Below, piece by piece: positions 8,401 to 16,578 of a stretch of 42,742 nt of DNA; position 1 is the stretch's first letter, and every line of letters starts with the position of its first letter. Source of the DNA: Flavobacteriales bacterium. Lineage in GTDB: Bacteria; Bacteroidota; Bacteroidia; Flavobacteriales_F; PHOS-HE28. The position numbers and the translations under genes were made by a program. The stretch lies in NCBI GenBank assembly GCA_016718655.1, contig JADKCV010000034.1, positions 1 to 42,742 of the forward strand, written 5' to 3'. The notes under the pieces were generated by a model. That model made no database searches. It was given only the letters and a program-made list of their open reading frames with translations, and was not told the origin of the DNA.

Positions 8401-8545
8401 CGGCGGCCTCACCAGTTCGTTGATCCTGACGCTCGTGCTTGTCCCTACCATGTACTACATCGTAACACGCCTGATGGAAATGGCCAGTGGCAAGCGCTTC
8501 GGGCGGAAGCGGAAGAAGGTGGAGGAGCGCTTGGTGGCGGCGTGA
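5402..8545 (+). CDS. RND-family efflux transporter, HAE1 type (inner membrane pump)
   Basis: A 1047-residue protein, a full-length hydrophobe/amphiphile efflux-1 pump. The N-terminus MSITEVSIKRPLLITVL is the first transmembrane helix; two large periplasmic loops follow helices 1 and 7, and twelve helices are expected. The proton-relay acidic pair in helix 4 is present as LVDDSIVVLENIY (Asp401-Asp402), and helix 10 carries the usual Lys in GLVSKNGILIVDF. The reading frame is intact, in contrast to the frameshifted repeat-rich genes further on. Substrates cannot be assigned; this group exports drugs, detergents, dyes or endogenous metabolites using the proton gradient. Control is probably through the MarR protein at the operon head. 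Confidence 0.93.
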   Translation: MSITEVSIKRPLLITVLFVTLILFGFMGYKQLSYNLLPKFEANVVSVRTNYRGASPEEIQNTITKPLEDAVSAIEGVDQISSISQEGLSAITVTLKQGTNVNNAQRDAERKVSQILAALPEDADDPVVARFSTDEFPILRLSASSNLSPGDFYQLLDDRVAPILSNVPGVGSIALIGAQQREVQVTLDNDKLKAYGISATQVAQAVGANSNTFPAGNVEGGNSRLSINLDARAVTVDDLRSTVIRENADGSRIVLQDISSVTDGLTEATTYNRSNGIPGIGLQIVKQSDANAVEVSKGVKLRLAELKTQLADVGFDYVIAMDQSIYTLSSANAVMDDLVLAVLIVGFVMLMFLHSLRSSLFVLVALPSAMIPTFILMYLFGFSLNLMTLMALSLVVGILVDDSIVVLENIYRHLEMGKTRWTAALEGRAEIGFTAMAITLVDVVVFLPMAMAGGLIGNILREFSLVVVFSTLMSLFVAFTLTPLLASRWGKLEHLTKDTLWGRISLAFESSVSGLQAQYGRILQWSLTHKRWILIGVLVLFVSAVALVPAGFVGATFVANGDRGEFIVQLEGAPQSNLATTDQLTMQAERIILKHPEVVNAFTNVGTQSAQMGSGSGSGSSTANLSEINVKMIPKHERTMTAEEFSKVIRDEVSEIPGVKVTVLQTSITGSATTPIQIAVKGTNMDSLWKAARMVRSVVERTPGSDYVAYSTKSPKPEVKVRLDQTRMAQLGFTSNDVGGSVQTAFRGNDLFKFKEGGEEYPINVRMDQADRQDISSVRGLMVTNAKGATVRLDQLAEVYESTGSSVLERTDRLNSIKVNSAAVGRPSGTIVADIQKELAKQPLPAGVSIQYLGDAKNQGDAFGSLGTALLLGIILVYLIMVALYESVVYPFVVLFSIPVALIGALLALALTMQPLSIFAIVGLIMLLGLVSKNGILIVDFTNHLRKEGMGLSEALIEAGKERLRPILMTTVAMIFGMLPIALASGDGAEVKNGMAWVIIGGLTSSLILTLVLVPTMYYIVTRLMEMASGKRFGRKRKKVEERLVAA

Positions 8546-8551
8546 CCGTCC

Positions 8552-8845
8552 CTACATCATGCTCATCCCCGGCTCCGGCGGGAACACGATGCGCGGGGGC
8601 ATCTGCCCTAGTGGATCGTGTTCCTCCTTGTATTTGGGGTACATCCGGGCGGAGAGATACCACGCCAAGGCCGCGATCAACACGGATAGTCCGTGCCGGC
8701 TGAATTCCCACGGATCAACGCTGCCCTTCGCCAACTCCGACAGATCGTTCATCAGTGTGAAAACGGTCATTCCGTTGATGAATGCGAGCCATGGCAGTAC
8801 TTCACCACGCCAGCGATACACCGCGATGCCCAGGAAGATCGGTCA
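8552..8845 (-). pseudogene. 3' fragment of an unrecognised small membrane protein gene
   Basis: On the minus strand an open frame runs from an in-frame TGA at 8845-8843 to a TAG at 8554-8552. It reads PIFLGIAVYRWRGEVLPWLA, then FINGMTVFTLMNDLSELAKG, then a second hydrophobic stretch HGLSVLIAALAWYLSARMYP, and a proline-rich tail. The composition looks like a real two-helix membrane protein, but there is no ATG; the only start is a GTG at 8821 inside a hydrophobic segment. It looks like the 3' part of a gene whose 5' part was removed at the junction near 8843. The family was not recognised. It converges on the pump gene with a 6-bp gap. Confidence 0.55.
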
Positions 8846-9839
8846 TTGGCGCCTGGAGGAAGGCACTGGTGGAACGATACTCAACCAAGTGTCCGGCGGG
8901 CCGGGTGCTCAGCACTACTTCAATGCATCCGCCACGACCGCGTCCTGGACGGTGAACACCTTACCGCTGATCACCACCGACCTGTCCCGCACACCCGTTC
9001 AGGTCGATCTTGCCCCCACGGTGATGGGGCACCTGTGTATCCCGGTGGATCCCGCATGGGGATACGATGGGACCAGCTTGGTCGCCGCCTGCGCACCCGT
9101 GGATGTCGCTGTACGGACATTGTTGGGTGGGCCTTTCGATCAACCGAGCGGCCTGATGAACGATGGCATCCGGAGCTCGGGCCAACTTCCAGGCATTGAA
9201 CCCTACACGTCCATGGGCTACGACCATCGCATGAAAGGTGGCGGTGAAGTGATGGGACCTGGCGTGGCACAAGTGACGGGCCCCGATGCTATCGTGGATT
9301 GGGTGGTGTTGGAACAACGTTCAGGCACGGACCCATCCGAGGTGATCTCCACGGCGACCTTCCTGTTGCAGCGCGATGGTGATGTGGTCGGCCTCAATGG
9401 GAGTAGCGTACCGCGATGGCCGGTGGTGTTGGGCCAGCATCACCTCGCCGTGCACCACCGCAACCATGCCGGTGTGATGACCGCGATGCCGCTCTCCTTC
9501 ACCGCTGGGGCTCCCATGAACATCGATCTTGCCGAGCCAGCGACACCGGTGTACGGCAACGAAGCGGCATCGTTCGTAGGTGATGTACGCGTGTTGTGGC
9601 CCGGTGATGTGAATGGCGACGGGACCATCCGCTACTCCGGGGCGAGCAACGACAGGGACCCGGTGCTTGCTGCGATCGGCGGTTCGATCCCCACGAACAC
9701 GGTGAGCGGCTATGCACCCGAGGACGTGAACCTGGATGGTCTGATCCGGTACGCGGGCGCAGCCAACGATCGTGACCCCATCCTGTTCACCATCGGTGGC
9801 TCCGTGCCTACCGCTGTGCGCTTGGTGCAGGTGCCGTAG
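8846..9839 (+). pseudogene. 5'-truncated exported protein with EF-hand/dockerin-like C-terminal domain
   Basis: From about 8846 the plus strand encodes a coherent protein lacking a start and signal peptide; open frame upstream of it only runs through the end of the pump gene in a wrong frame. From about 9090 it is clearly the same C-terminal domain as in genes H and I: VAVRTLLGGPF, then IEPYTSMGYDHRM, AIVDWVVLEQRS, FLLQRDGDVVG, HHRNHAGVMTAM. It ends with two calcium-loop-like repeats, DVNGDGTIRYSGASNDRDPV and DVNLDGLIRYAGAANDRDPI, and the tail TIGGSVPTAVRLVQVP. The front end is most likely lost by a deletion that also beheaded the divergent gene at 8552-8845. It could be expressed only from a chance start. 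Confidence 0.6.
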
Positions 9840-9848
9840 TCGCTGGTG

Positions 9849-10391
9849 CTACTTGCGTTCGTAATAGAACACGATGCTCGCCTTGGCCAAGGTGGACCCA
9901 TTGAGCGTGTAGCCTACCACGGCGGGTGAGGCACTGGCATCAAGTCCGAGCTTGTCCGTGCTGAGGGCATGTACGGTGATCACGTATTGATGCGGGCCAT
10001 GGCCCGGGGGCGGGCAGGGCCCACCGTAGCCGGGCATACCGAAATCAGTGCGACCCTGGATGGCGCCTGCAGGCACTCCCCCCTTGGCAGGGTCTCCGGC
10101 ACCCGCGGGAAGCTCGCTGGTCGCCGCTGGAAGATCGAACACGAGCCAGTGCCACCAACCGCTTCCCGTCGGAGCGTCCTTGTCGTACATGGTGATGGCG
10201 AAGCTCTTGGTACCGGCGGGTGCGTTGGTCCATTGCAGGTGCGGACTCACGTTGCCACCGGTGCAGCCGAAGCCGTTGAACACCTCATTGAGCGTGGCCT
10301 GGCCGCCGACACTGTTCGAACCGAGGGTGAAGGTCTGGGCGTGTGACCCCGCGAACAGGAGCACAGCGGTGACGAGCAGGAGCGTACGCAT
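9849..10391 (-). CDS. Secreted YbhB/YbcL (PEBP, Raf kinase inhibitor-like) family protein
   Basis: A 180-residue protein with a Sec signal peptide (MRTLLLVTAVLLFAGSHAQ) and a bacterial phosphatidylethanolamine-binding-protein fold. Family signatures are NVSPHLQWTNAPAGTKSF, then the ligand-pocket motif YDKDAPTGSGWWHWLVF (consensus DPDAP plus His-Trp), and later GHGPHQYVITVHAL (consensus GxHRY). The mature protein should be periplasmic or secreted; the cellular role of these proteins in bacteria is poorly defined. It converges with the truncated gene at 9839 (9-bp gap) and diverges from the T9SS gene at 10506. A TTTG-type -7 box lies 25 nt before its ATG. Confidence 0.9.
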   Translation of the reverse strand: MRTLLLVTAVLLFAGSHAQTFTLGSNSVGGQATLNEVFNGFGCTGGNVSPHLQWTNAPAGTKSFAITMYDKDAPTGSGWWHWLVFDLPAATSELPAGAGDPAKGGVPAGAIQGRTDFGMPGYGGPCPPPGHGPHQYVITVHALSTDKLGLDASASPAVVGYTLNGSTLAKASIVFYYERK

Positions 10392-10416
10392 GGCGTGTGG
10401 GTTGAAGCGTGAGGTG

Positions 10417-10424
10417 CAAAGATG
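10417..10424 (-). promoter_or_regulatory. Candidate -7 promoter box of the PEBP gene (CATCTTTG)
   Basis: On the minus strand CATCTTTG matches TAnnTTTG at A and all of TTTG. It lies 25 nt before the ATG, a normal leader length for this phylum. Confidence 0.4.
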
Positions 10425-10466
10425 GGGTGGTGGGAGGCATCCTTGTGCAGAACCGTGCGTCCATTA

Positions 10467-10484
10467 CACGTACAGACGTACGTG
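10467..10484. promoter_or_regulatory. 18-bp inverted repeat in a divergent promoter region
   Basis: CACGTAC-AGAC-GTACGTG is a perfect 7-bp dyad with a 4-nt centre. It lies between the divergent PEBP and T9SS genes, 22 nt before the ATG at 10506. The position suits an operator; the binding protein is unknown. Confidence 0.35.
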
Positions 10485-10505
10485 CATCCGATACCCGATC
10501 ATGCC

Positions 10506-11573
10506 ATGACGACACTCCTACCCCCACCGCATCGCACAATGATCCGGCCCTCCTCTTGTCGTTCGAGCTTCATCACGGGGACATCCACCTTGCTCATCCG
10601 TTCCATGGTGCTGCTCTTGCTGCTGGCTACTTCACTCGCCGCGCGAACACAATGCACCGGGCCAGCAGTGATCACCTTCACCGGCCAACGTGTTCTCGGA
10701 ACCAATATCATCACGGACGTCACACCCTCTACCGCAGGACTGTCGGTGGGCATGCCGTTGACCAGCTCGGGTATTCCAGCTGGCACGTCGATCGCCAGTA
10801 TCGTCAACTCAACCGCGTTCACGATGAGCAACAACGCCACCTCGACCGGAACTGTCACCTTCGTGATCCAACTGACCACCCTGGTACCCGACAACGATTG
10901 GGAGCCCGCCACGGTGCCGAATGAGCCACCGTATCCTTTCAACTTTCCTCCTTCCACAGCCGAGTTCTGCGAAGTATGCCCTTCCGTATTCACTGTGGAC
11001 ATCTGCGGGAACGAGTATGCACAGATGTACCTATGCGAGGGCAACATCTACACGATCAGCATGTGCGCGTCGAACGAACTGTGGAACTCCACCATCAGCA
11101 TCACGGGCGGCACCTTGGAGTTCCCTGTCACCGATGGTTCCGCCACGTTCGACAATGATGGCTGTGGAACAGAGGAGGGGCATGCCCAGTTGACCTACGT
11201 GCCGACCACCTCGGGCCTCCGCTTCATCCGTATCCTGACCAACGTGGGTGACAACCCCTGCATCCCGAACTATCTGCTGTGCGGCACCTTGACCATCTCC
11301 TGTGCGCCAACACCTACCTCGGTATCCGAGACGGAACTGCGCGCTGCGGATGTTCTGCGGCCCAACCCCGCCGTCACCACCCTCACCCTCCAACCCGGCC
11401 ATTGTTCACCCTACCAGTGGCAACTCTTCGACGCACGCGGCAGCCTCGTGCGCAGCGGCAACCACACGGGCGACCTCACCCTTTCCGTGAACGACCTGCC
11501 CAAGGGACACTACCTCCTCCGCACCCGCAGTAATGACGGTACGGAGCAAGAACATAGGTGGGTGAAGGAGTGA
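10506..11573 (+). CDS. T9SS cargo protein with type-A sorting domain (unknown function)
   Basis: About 355 residues. A long basic N-region precedes the hydrophobic signal core MVLLLLLATSLAARTQ; ATG 10506 is taken as start, with ATG 10539 (MIRPSSCR) as the alternative. Residues of the type GLSVGMPLTSSGIPAGTSIA form a short beta repeat also seen in the gene at 13376. A cysteine-rich module follows (FCEVCPSVFTVDICGNEYAQ, YLCEGNIYTISMC, ELWNSTISITGG), shared with that gene. The end is a T9SS type-A sorting domain: VLRPNPAVTTLTLQPGH through GSLVRSGNHTGDLTLSVNDL to YLLRTRSNDGTEQEHRWVKE. It should be secreted or attached to the cell surface. No catalytic motif was recognised. Its sorting domain is very similar at DNA level to that of the next gene. 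Confidence 0.8.
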   Translation: MTTLLPPPHRTMIRPSSCRSSFITGTSTLLIRSMVLLLLLATSLAARTQCTGPAVITFTGQRVLGTNIITDVTPSTAGLSVGMPLTSSGIPAGTSIASIVNSTAFTMSNNATSTGTVTFVIQLTTLVPDNDWEPATVPNEPPYPFNFPPSTAEFCEVCPSVFTVDICGNEYAQMYLCEGNIYTISMCASNELWNSTISITGGTLEFPVTDGSATFDNDGCGTEEGHAQLTYVPTTSGLRFIRILTNVGDNPCIPNYLLCGTLTISCAPTPTSVSETELRAADVLRPNPAVTTLTLQPGHCSPYQWQLFDARGSLVRSGNHTGDLTLSVNDLPKGHYLLRTRSNDGTEQEHRWVKE

Positions 11574-11621
11574 AGACCACGCTATGAAATGACTTGGCAG
11601 CAACCCTAGCGTTCAACACCC

Positions 11622-13235
11622 ATGACCCTTCGCTCGATCGTACTGTTCATCGCTATGGCGCTTTCGACGACTGTGAACGCTGTACCGGACGAAGTTCCGC
11701 CCAACGACGAACCCTGCGGCGCCATTGCATTGCAGATCGTGAACGGGTGTATGCCCCGGCGCTATGCGACCACCGGCGCCACCACCTCCGACACCACCTC
11801 GCCTGGAGCCCTCTCCGTGCCAGCGCCCTGCGATGGTGCTATACCCAACAACGATGTGTGGTTCACCGCCTTGGTACCGGCGAACGGCGAGCTTCGGCTG
11901 GAAATGGAAGCTACCACGCTCTCGGACGCGGCCCTGGCCATCTACACCGCAGAAGGAAGCTGCACAGAAGGAACGCTGAGCCTTACACCCGCAGCCTGCG
12001 CCACCGACGGCAGCACGTACGATGAAGCCATGCCGCTCATCACCGCCACCGGACTGACACCGAACAGCACTGTGTATGTGCGGGTGTGGCGAGAGAGTGG
12101 GGAAGAGGGGGATGCTTTGCTATGTGCAGGGAGTACGAACCCAGTGCCAGGACCTTGTACGTTCGTCGCGAACCTGACCGATCAATTAGGGACCGGCTGG
12201 GGAGATTCATTCGTCCGGATCTGCATCAACCCACCCGGACCGGATCCGGCGATCTGTAATGACCTATCGATCGATGGTTCATCTGGCACGTTCACGTTCG
12301 GCGTTAGTGTTGGGACCGTGGTTTCAATTACCAGCTATCCGCTCGATCAATCTCCGGCGGGTAGAGGCCTATCCATCATCACCATGAATGGTGTTCCACT
12401 CTACTCGAATGCCCCAATTCCAGCAGGACCACTGACCGCTTTCGCGGTCAATTCAATTTGTAATATGCCTCCTGCTCCGTATTCCTCCTGTATCGGATCG
12501 ATAGGGCTCAGCACATACCAATTGGAATTGAGCATTGGTGGATGGATGATGAACTACGCGGACGATCTCGGTCCGGGGAACCAAGGCTGCTTGATCAATG
12601 GCGAAGAACATGCTGGAGCTTGGATCAAGATACCCTTGTGCAACCCAGGTCCATTCGCTTTCACGATCACCCCTGAAGTGGACGAGATGGATGTGAACTG
12701 GGCGCTTTGGGGTCCTGTTCCATGGAATCCTGCATGTCCGTTGGAGCAGCAACCGATACGCTGTTCGCGCGCAGCGACCTCGGGTGTGACCGGTCTAATT
12801 GCAGGAGCACTTGACCAAAGCGAGGACATTACAGGAGATGGTTGGCTCGAACCCGTTCCGACCGGCCCAGAGGAGAACTATATGCTCTATTTGGAGGGCA
12901 ACAATGACTTAATCAACACTGTGACCTTGCATATCACAGCTGGGTACTTGAACCTTTTTGGCCTTTGTGATATCACCACTACCATCACCGATCGCTACGC
13001 TGCAAGGGAGGAGACCATCCACCCCAACCCCGCCCACACTGCGCTCACCCTTCAGCCCGGCCATGGTTCACCCTACCAGTGGCAACTGATCGACGCGCGC
13101 GGTAGCTTGGTGCGCAGCGGCAACCACACTGGCGACTTCACGCTTTCCGTGAACGACATGCCCAAGGGACTCTACCTCATCCGCACCCGCACCAACGAAG
13201 GCAGTGCACAGGAGCATCGCTGGATGAAGGAGTGA
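11622..13235 (+). CDS. T9SS cargo protein with type-A sorting domain (unknown function)
   Basis: A 537-residue protein starting MTLRSIVLFIAMALSTTVNA, a Sec signal peptide. Residues about 25-180 form a beta-sandwich-like module (NDEPCGAIALQIVNGCMPRR, NNDVWFTALVPANGELRLEM, STVYVRVWRESGEEGD) that recurs in the gene at 13376. A second shared module carries DEMDVNWALWGPVPWNPACP and GVTGLIAGALDQSEDITGDG. The C-terminus (HPNPAHTALTLQPG ... LYLIRTRTNEGSAQEHRWMK) is a type-A sorting domain. The VWF and RVW patterns resemble the prepeptidase-like (PPC) modules seen in many Bacteroidota exoproteins, but the match is by eye. No enzyme motif was seen; a surface or extracellular structural or adhesive role is inferred from the architecture. 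Confidence 0.82.
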   Translation: MTLRSIVLFIAMALSTTVNAVPDEVPPNDEPCGAIALQIVNGCMPRRYATTGATTSDTTSPGALSVPAPCDGAIPNNDVWFTALVPANGELRLEMEATTLSDAALAIYTAEGSCTEGTLSLTPAACATDGSTYDEAMPLITATGLTPNSTVYVRVWRESGEEGDALLCAGSTNPVPGPCTFVANLTDQLGTGWGDSFVRICINPPGPDPAICNDLSIDGSSGTFTFGVSVGTVVSITSYPLDQSPAGRGLSIITMNGVPLYSNAPIPAGPLTAFAVNSICNMPPAPYSSCIGSIGLSTYQLELSIGGWMMNYADDLGPGNQGCLINGEEHAGAWIKIPLCNPGPFAFTITPEVDEMDVNWALWGPVPWNPACPLEQQPIRCSRAATSGVTGLIAGALDQSEDITGDGWLEPVPTGPEENYMLYLEGNNDLINTVTLHITAGYLNLFGLCDITTTITDRYAAREETIHPNPAHTALTLQPGHGSPYQWQLIDARGSLVRSGNHTGDFTLSVNDMPKGLYLIRTRTNEGSAQEHRWMKE

Positions 13236-13251
13236 GTTCACATCATTCATC

Positions 13252-13287
13252 AGGGTGAGCGTCACCCTCTGTGCCTTGGTAAGGCAC
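13252..13287. terminator. Two adjacent perfect hairpins between T9SS genes
   Basis: AGGGTGA-GCG-TCACCCT (13252-13268) and GTGCCTT-GGT-AAGGCAC (13271-13287) are perfect 7-bp stems with 3-nt loops, two nt apart. They start 17 nt after the stop of the upstream gene. There is no T tract, so termination is only one possibility; mRNA stabilisation or a protein site are others. Confidence 0.45.
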
Positions 13288-13375
13288 TGACTGGATCATG
13301 CCGAATATGTTGGTACGACCGGGCACCAACTCACCTGTTCCGTGCCTAAGTTCGTTCCCGATCATCACCGCCCAC

Positions 13376-16300
13376 ATGTACCTCCTTTCACTCCGTCGCT
13401 CCATATCGGAGCTGCACGCTCTTCCTGTTCGCCATTGCCCTGCATGCCCAATGCATCGGCCCCATCGATGGGATCGCGTCCATTCCGGCCGGTAACTGGC
13501 AGGCATTCAGTGTGCCTCCCTCGCTCAGTGTGGAACGAACCATCACCACCACCGCTGGATCGAACCTCATCACCGTGACCGGTTGCGTGGCTCAGCTGGT
13601 GGGTGCCACGGTCAGTGGCCAAGGGATACCGGCAGGCGTTTCAGTGGTCGGTGGCACCTGCCCCGACCTGGAACTGAGCGCGACAGCGATCGGCACTGGA
13701 ACCGCCGTGGCCACATTCCAATTCCCACCATACGGCGGTTCGGCGCCTCCCGGCAATGCAGGCCTGCCTTCCGGCATCAACTGTTCACTGGCCCCGGCCC
13801 TGTTCCAAGCAGCGGTGTGCGCCGGCCAGTACGCCACCTATTACATGTGTCCCAACAACGTGTACACCTTCTCGATGTGTACCTCGGAGCTTTGGAACTC
13901 CACCCTCACCGTGACCGATGCTTCCGGGACCAACCTCGCATCGGGTTCGACGAACTATGACGATGACGGCTGCGGTGCGACCGATGGGCATTCCCAGTTG
14001 TCCTTCACCCCTATCATCGCGGGCACCTATCGGGTACGTGTGCTCACTGCGGAATGCACCGCCGACCCTGGACTTTGTGGACGGTTGGACGTCAATGTGA
14101 CACCCGTGCAATACCCGGTGAACGATGATCCCCAAAGCGCCATCGAATTGATCGTAGGTACCACATGCGACTGGCAGGAAGCGAACCTCGCCAATGCGAC
14201 CACGTCCGGACCCACCACACCGAACATCCCCACCAACTGCGGGCCTGCGCCGTGCAGCGCGGGTTCGGGACTGTTCTCTGGGCGCGATGTGTGGTTCCGT
14301 GTGACCGTCCCGCTGAGCGGTCGTGTGGAGGTGCGCACCGAGATGATCGATGGGGCCAACATGGCCATGGCCGCCTACGACGGCCCCTTGGACGATCTCT
14401 TCCAACTCTTCGGACCCACCTTCTGCAACAGCTGCAACGACGATGCCTCGGAAGGGAACGCTGCACCCTACCTGTATTTCCCGGTGTTGCAGCCGGGCAC
14501 TCCGCTCTACATCCGCGTATGGCCCCGTGGTGGTTCTCCATTGTCCACCGACTTCCGCATCTGCGTGACCGACCCACAGCCCCCCACGAACGACCGACCC
14601 TGCACGCCCTTCGAACTCACGGTGAACGAGAACTGTGAACCCCTACCCTTGAGCACGCTCTTCGCCACCGGCAGCAACCCCGGTATCACCCTATCTCCCA
14701 ATACACCCACCTGCGCGCCCACCAGCACCGCCGATGTCTGGACCCGCGTGGTGATGCCCGCTGCACCGGCCATCCGCGTCGAGGCCCAGCACGGCACGGT
14801 GGATTCACTGGCCTTGGTAGCCTATTCACTGGGCAGTGGCAACGTGTGCGCCAACGCCACGCTCACCGAGGTGACCTGTGCCACGAGCACCTCCCTCAAC
14901 GCCCCCCCCGCACTCATCCTCACCGGTGCGCCCGGTACCATACACTGGCTGCGCACCTATGCGTTGGATGGCGCACCGGGCACCTTCTCGCTTTGTGCCA
15001 CCGCATTGGACCCGCCAGTGAACGATGAACCCTGTGGTGCCCTGCCATTGACCGTGGTGAACGGCTGCCTACCCCAGCGCTTCAGTACCACTTACGCGGG
15101 CACGTCCGGTACGACATCGCCTGGCGCGATCAACGTACCGGCGCCCTCAGTGCCCTGTGCCAATGGAGCACCCGAGAACGATGTGTGGTTCACGGCGGTG
15201 GTCCCTGATAACGGCGAATTGCGTCTGGAGATGGAGCCCTCCACGTTGAACGATGCTGCACTTGCCGTCTACACCGCAGTTGGGTCCTGCACCGAAGGCA
15301 CCCTGAGCCTGACGCAATGGGACTGCTCCACCGCGGGCAGTTCCTACGGTGCGGACATGCCGCTCGTGGTCGCTTCGGGATTGGAACCGGGCTCCACGGT
15401 GTACGTGCGCGTATGGCGGGAGAGTGGAGCGCAAGGCGATGTGTTGTTGTGCGCGGGAAGTACCAGTGCCCCAACAGGGAGCTGCCGCTATCGGGTGGAA
15501 CTGACCGCAGCATCGGGTTCCGGGTGGAACGGTGGCGAACTGATCGTGTGCCTGCAAGCGCAAGGCGAACCAACACCCACGTGTACCCCCTACACACTCG
15601 TTGGTGGGTCCGGACAATTCCTATTCGGTGCGAATACCGGAGATCAGTTGTGGATGACCTTGGAGAATGGAACACCTTTCCCATCGGACGGTGGACTTCG
15701 AGTGACCTCACTGGGAACCACTACCACGTTGTTGGACCTGATCGGGCTGAATGTGACCGGTGGTCAGCTGTTCAACTTCCTGGTCACTGGAACCTGTGTT
15801 CCACCGGCTTCAGCGGCCGATTGCGCCGGTGCGCTCACGCTGTGTGAGGATGGGACCGTGTCCGTGGATCCATCGGCCATCAACCTGATCGACGAGTTGG
15901 ACCAGGACAACGCTGGGTGCCTCACCGATCTTCAGGTGGAAGGTCGTTGGTACTCCATCACCACCTACGGCGCAGGAACACTAGCCTTGACCATGCTCCC
16001 AGTGGATCCCCAGGCCGACCTGAACTGGGCGATCTGGGGACCTTTCACAGAGGAAGAGCGATGCGACCTGGATGCTCCACCCGTTCGCTGTTCGAATGCC
16101 GACCGCACTGGACCCACAGGTATGCTCGTAACGGCTGACGATAACACGGAGGATGCGAGCGGAGATGGCTGGGTGAAGCCCATCCAGTCGATACCGTTCC
16201 GTACCTACACGCTCTTCGTTCAGTCCGATGGCACGATCGATGCATCGTTCGACCTCACCTTCCAGAACGCACCTGCCAACCTCGTGAACTGCGAAGGTCT

Positions 16301-16570
16301 ACCGACCGGCATCACGCATGAGGATGGATCCATCGGCGCGTTACAACTCATGCCAAATCCCGCACACGACCGCATCACGCTCACAGGCACCGACCTTCCC
16401 TCGTCCGTTCCTGGGAAGTACTTGATCCCCGGGGAGCGATACTGATGTCAGGTGTTCCACGGCAAGGGGGCATCACGATCGATGTGAGCATGCTCAGCAC
16501 CGGGGTATACCTGCTCCGCACCGTGACGGAGAACGGAACCAACCGTCAATTCCGTTGGTTGAAGCAATAG
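13376..16570 (+). CDS. Large modular T9SS cargo protein, frameshifted at both ends
   Basis: The body (13413-16440) is one open frame of about 1000 residues. Its first visible residues, CTLFLFAIALHAQCIGPIDG, are the end of a signal peptide, but that frame has no start codon after a TAA at 13347. The ATG at 13376 (MYLLSLRRS) lies one frame off, so one extra base between about 13380 and 13420 is implied. Modules repeat those of the two upstream genes: a GATVSGQGIPAGVSVVGG repeat, an ELWNSTLTVTD cysteine-rich module, several NDVWF/VRVW beta modules and a DLNWAIWGPFTEEERCDL module. At about 16425-16440, in a C4G4 run, the frame breaks again; the rest of the type-A sorting domain (ITIDVSMLSTGVYLLRTV ... 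RQFRWLKQ) reads to 16570 in another frame. As it stands it could be neither exported nor sorted. Confidence 0.7.
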
Positions 16571-16578
16571 GATCTTTC

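Noticed and set aside
8487..8845. Continuous open frame joining the end of the RND gene to the truncated exported protein, as if one large gene
   Set aside because: Up to about 8843 it is an out-of-frame reading of the pump end and the antisense of a membrane protein fragment; only the part after the junction has protein character.
13243..13622. Several short open frames on both strands around the start of the large T9SS gene
   Set aside because: They overlap the twin hairpins or the frameshifted signal peptide region and lack any protein pattern; the only family-like reading is CTLFLFAIALHAQ leading into the large gene.
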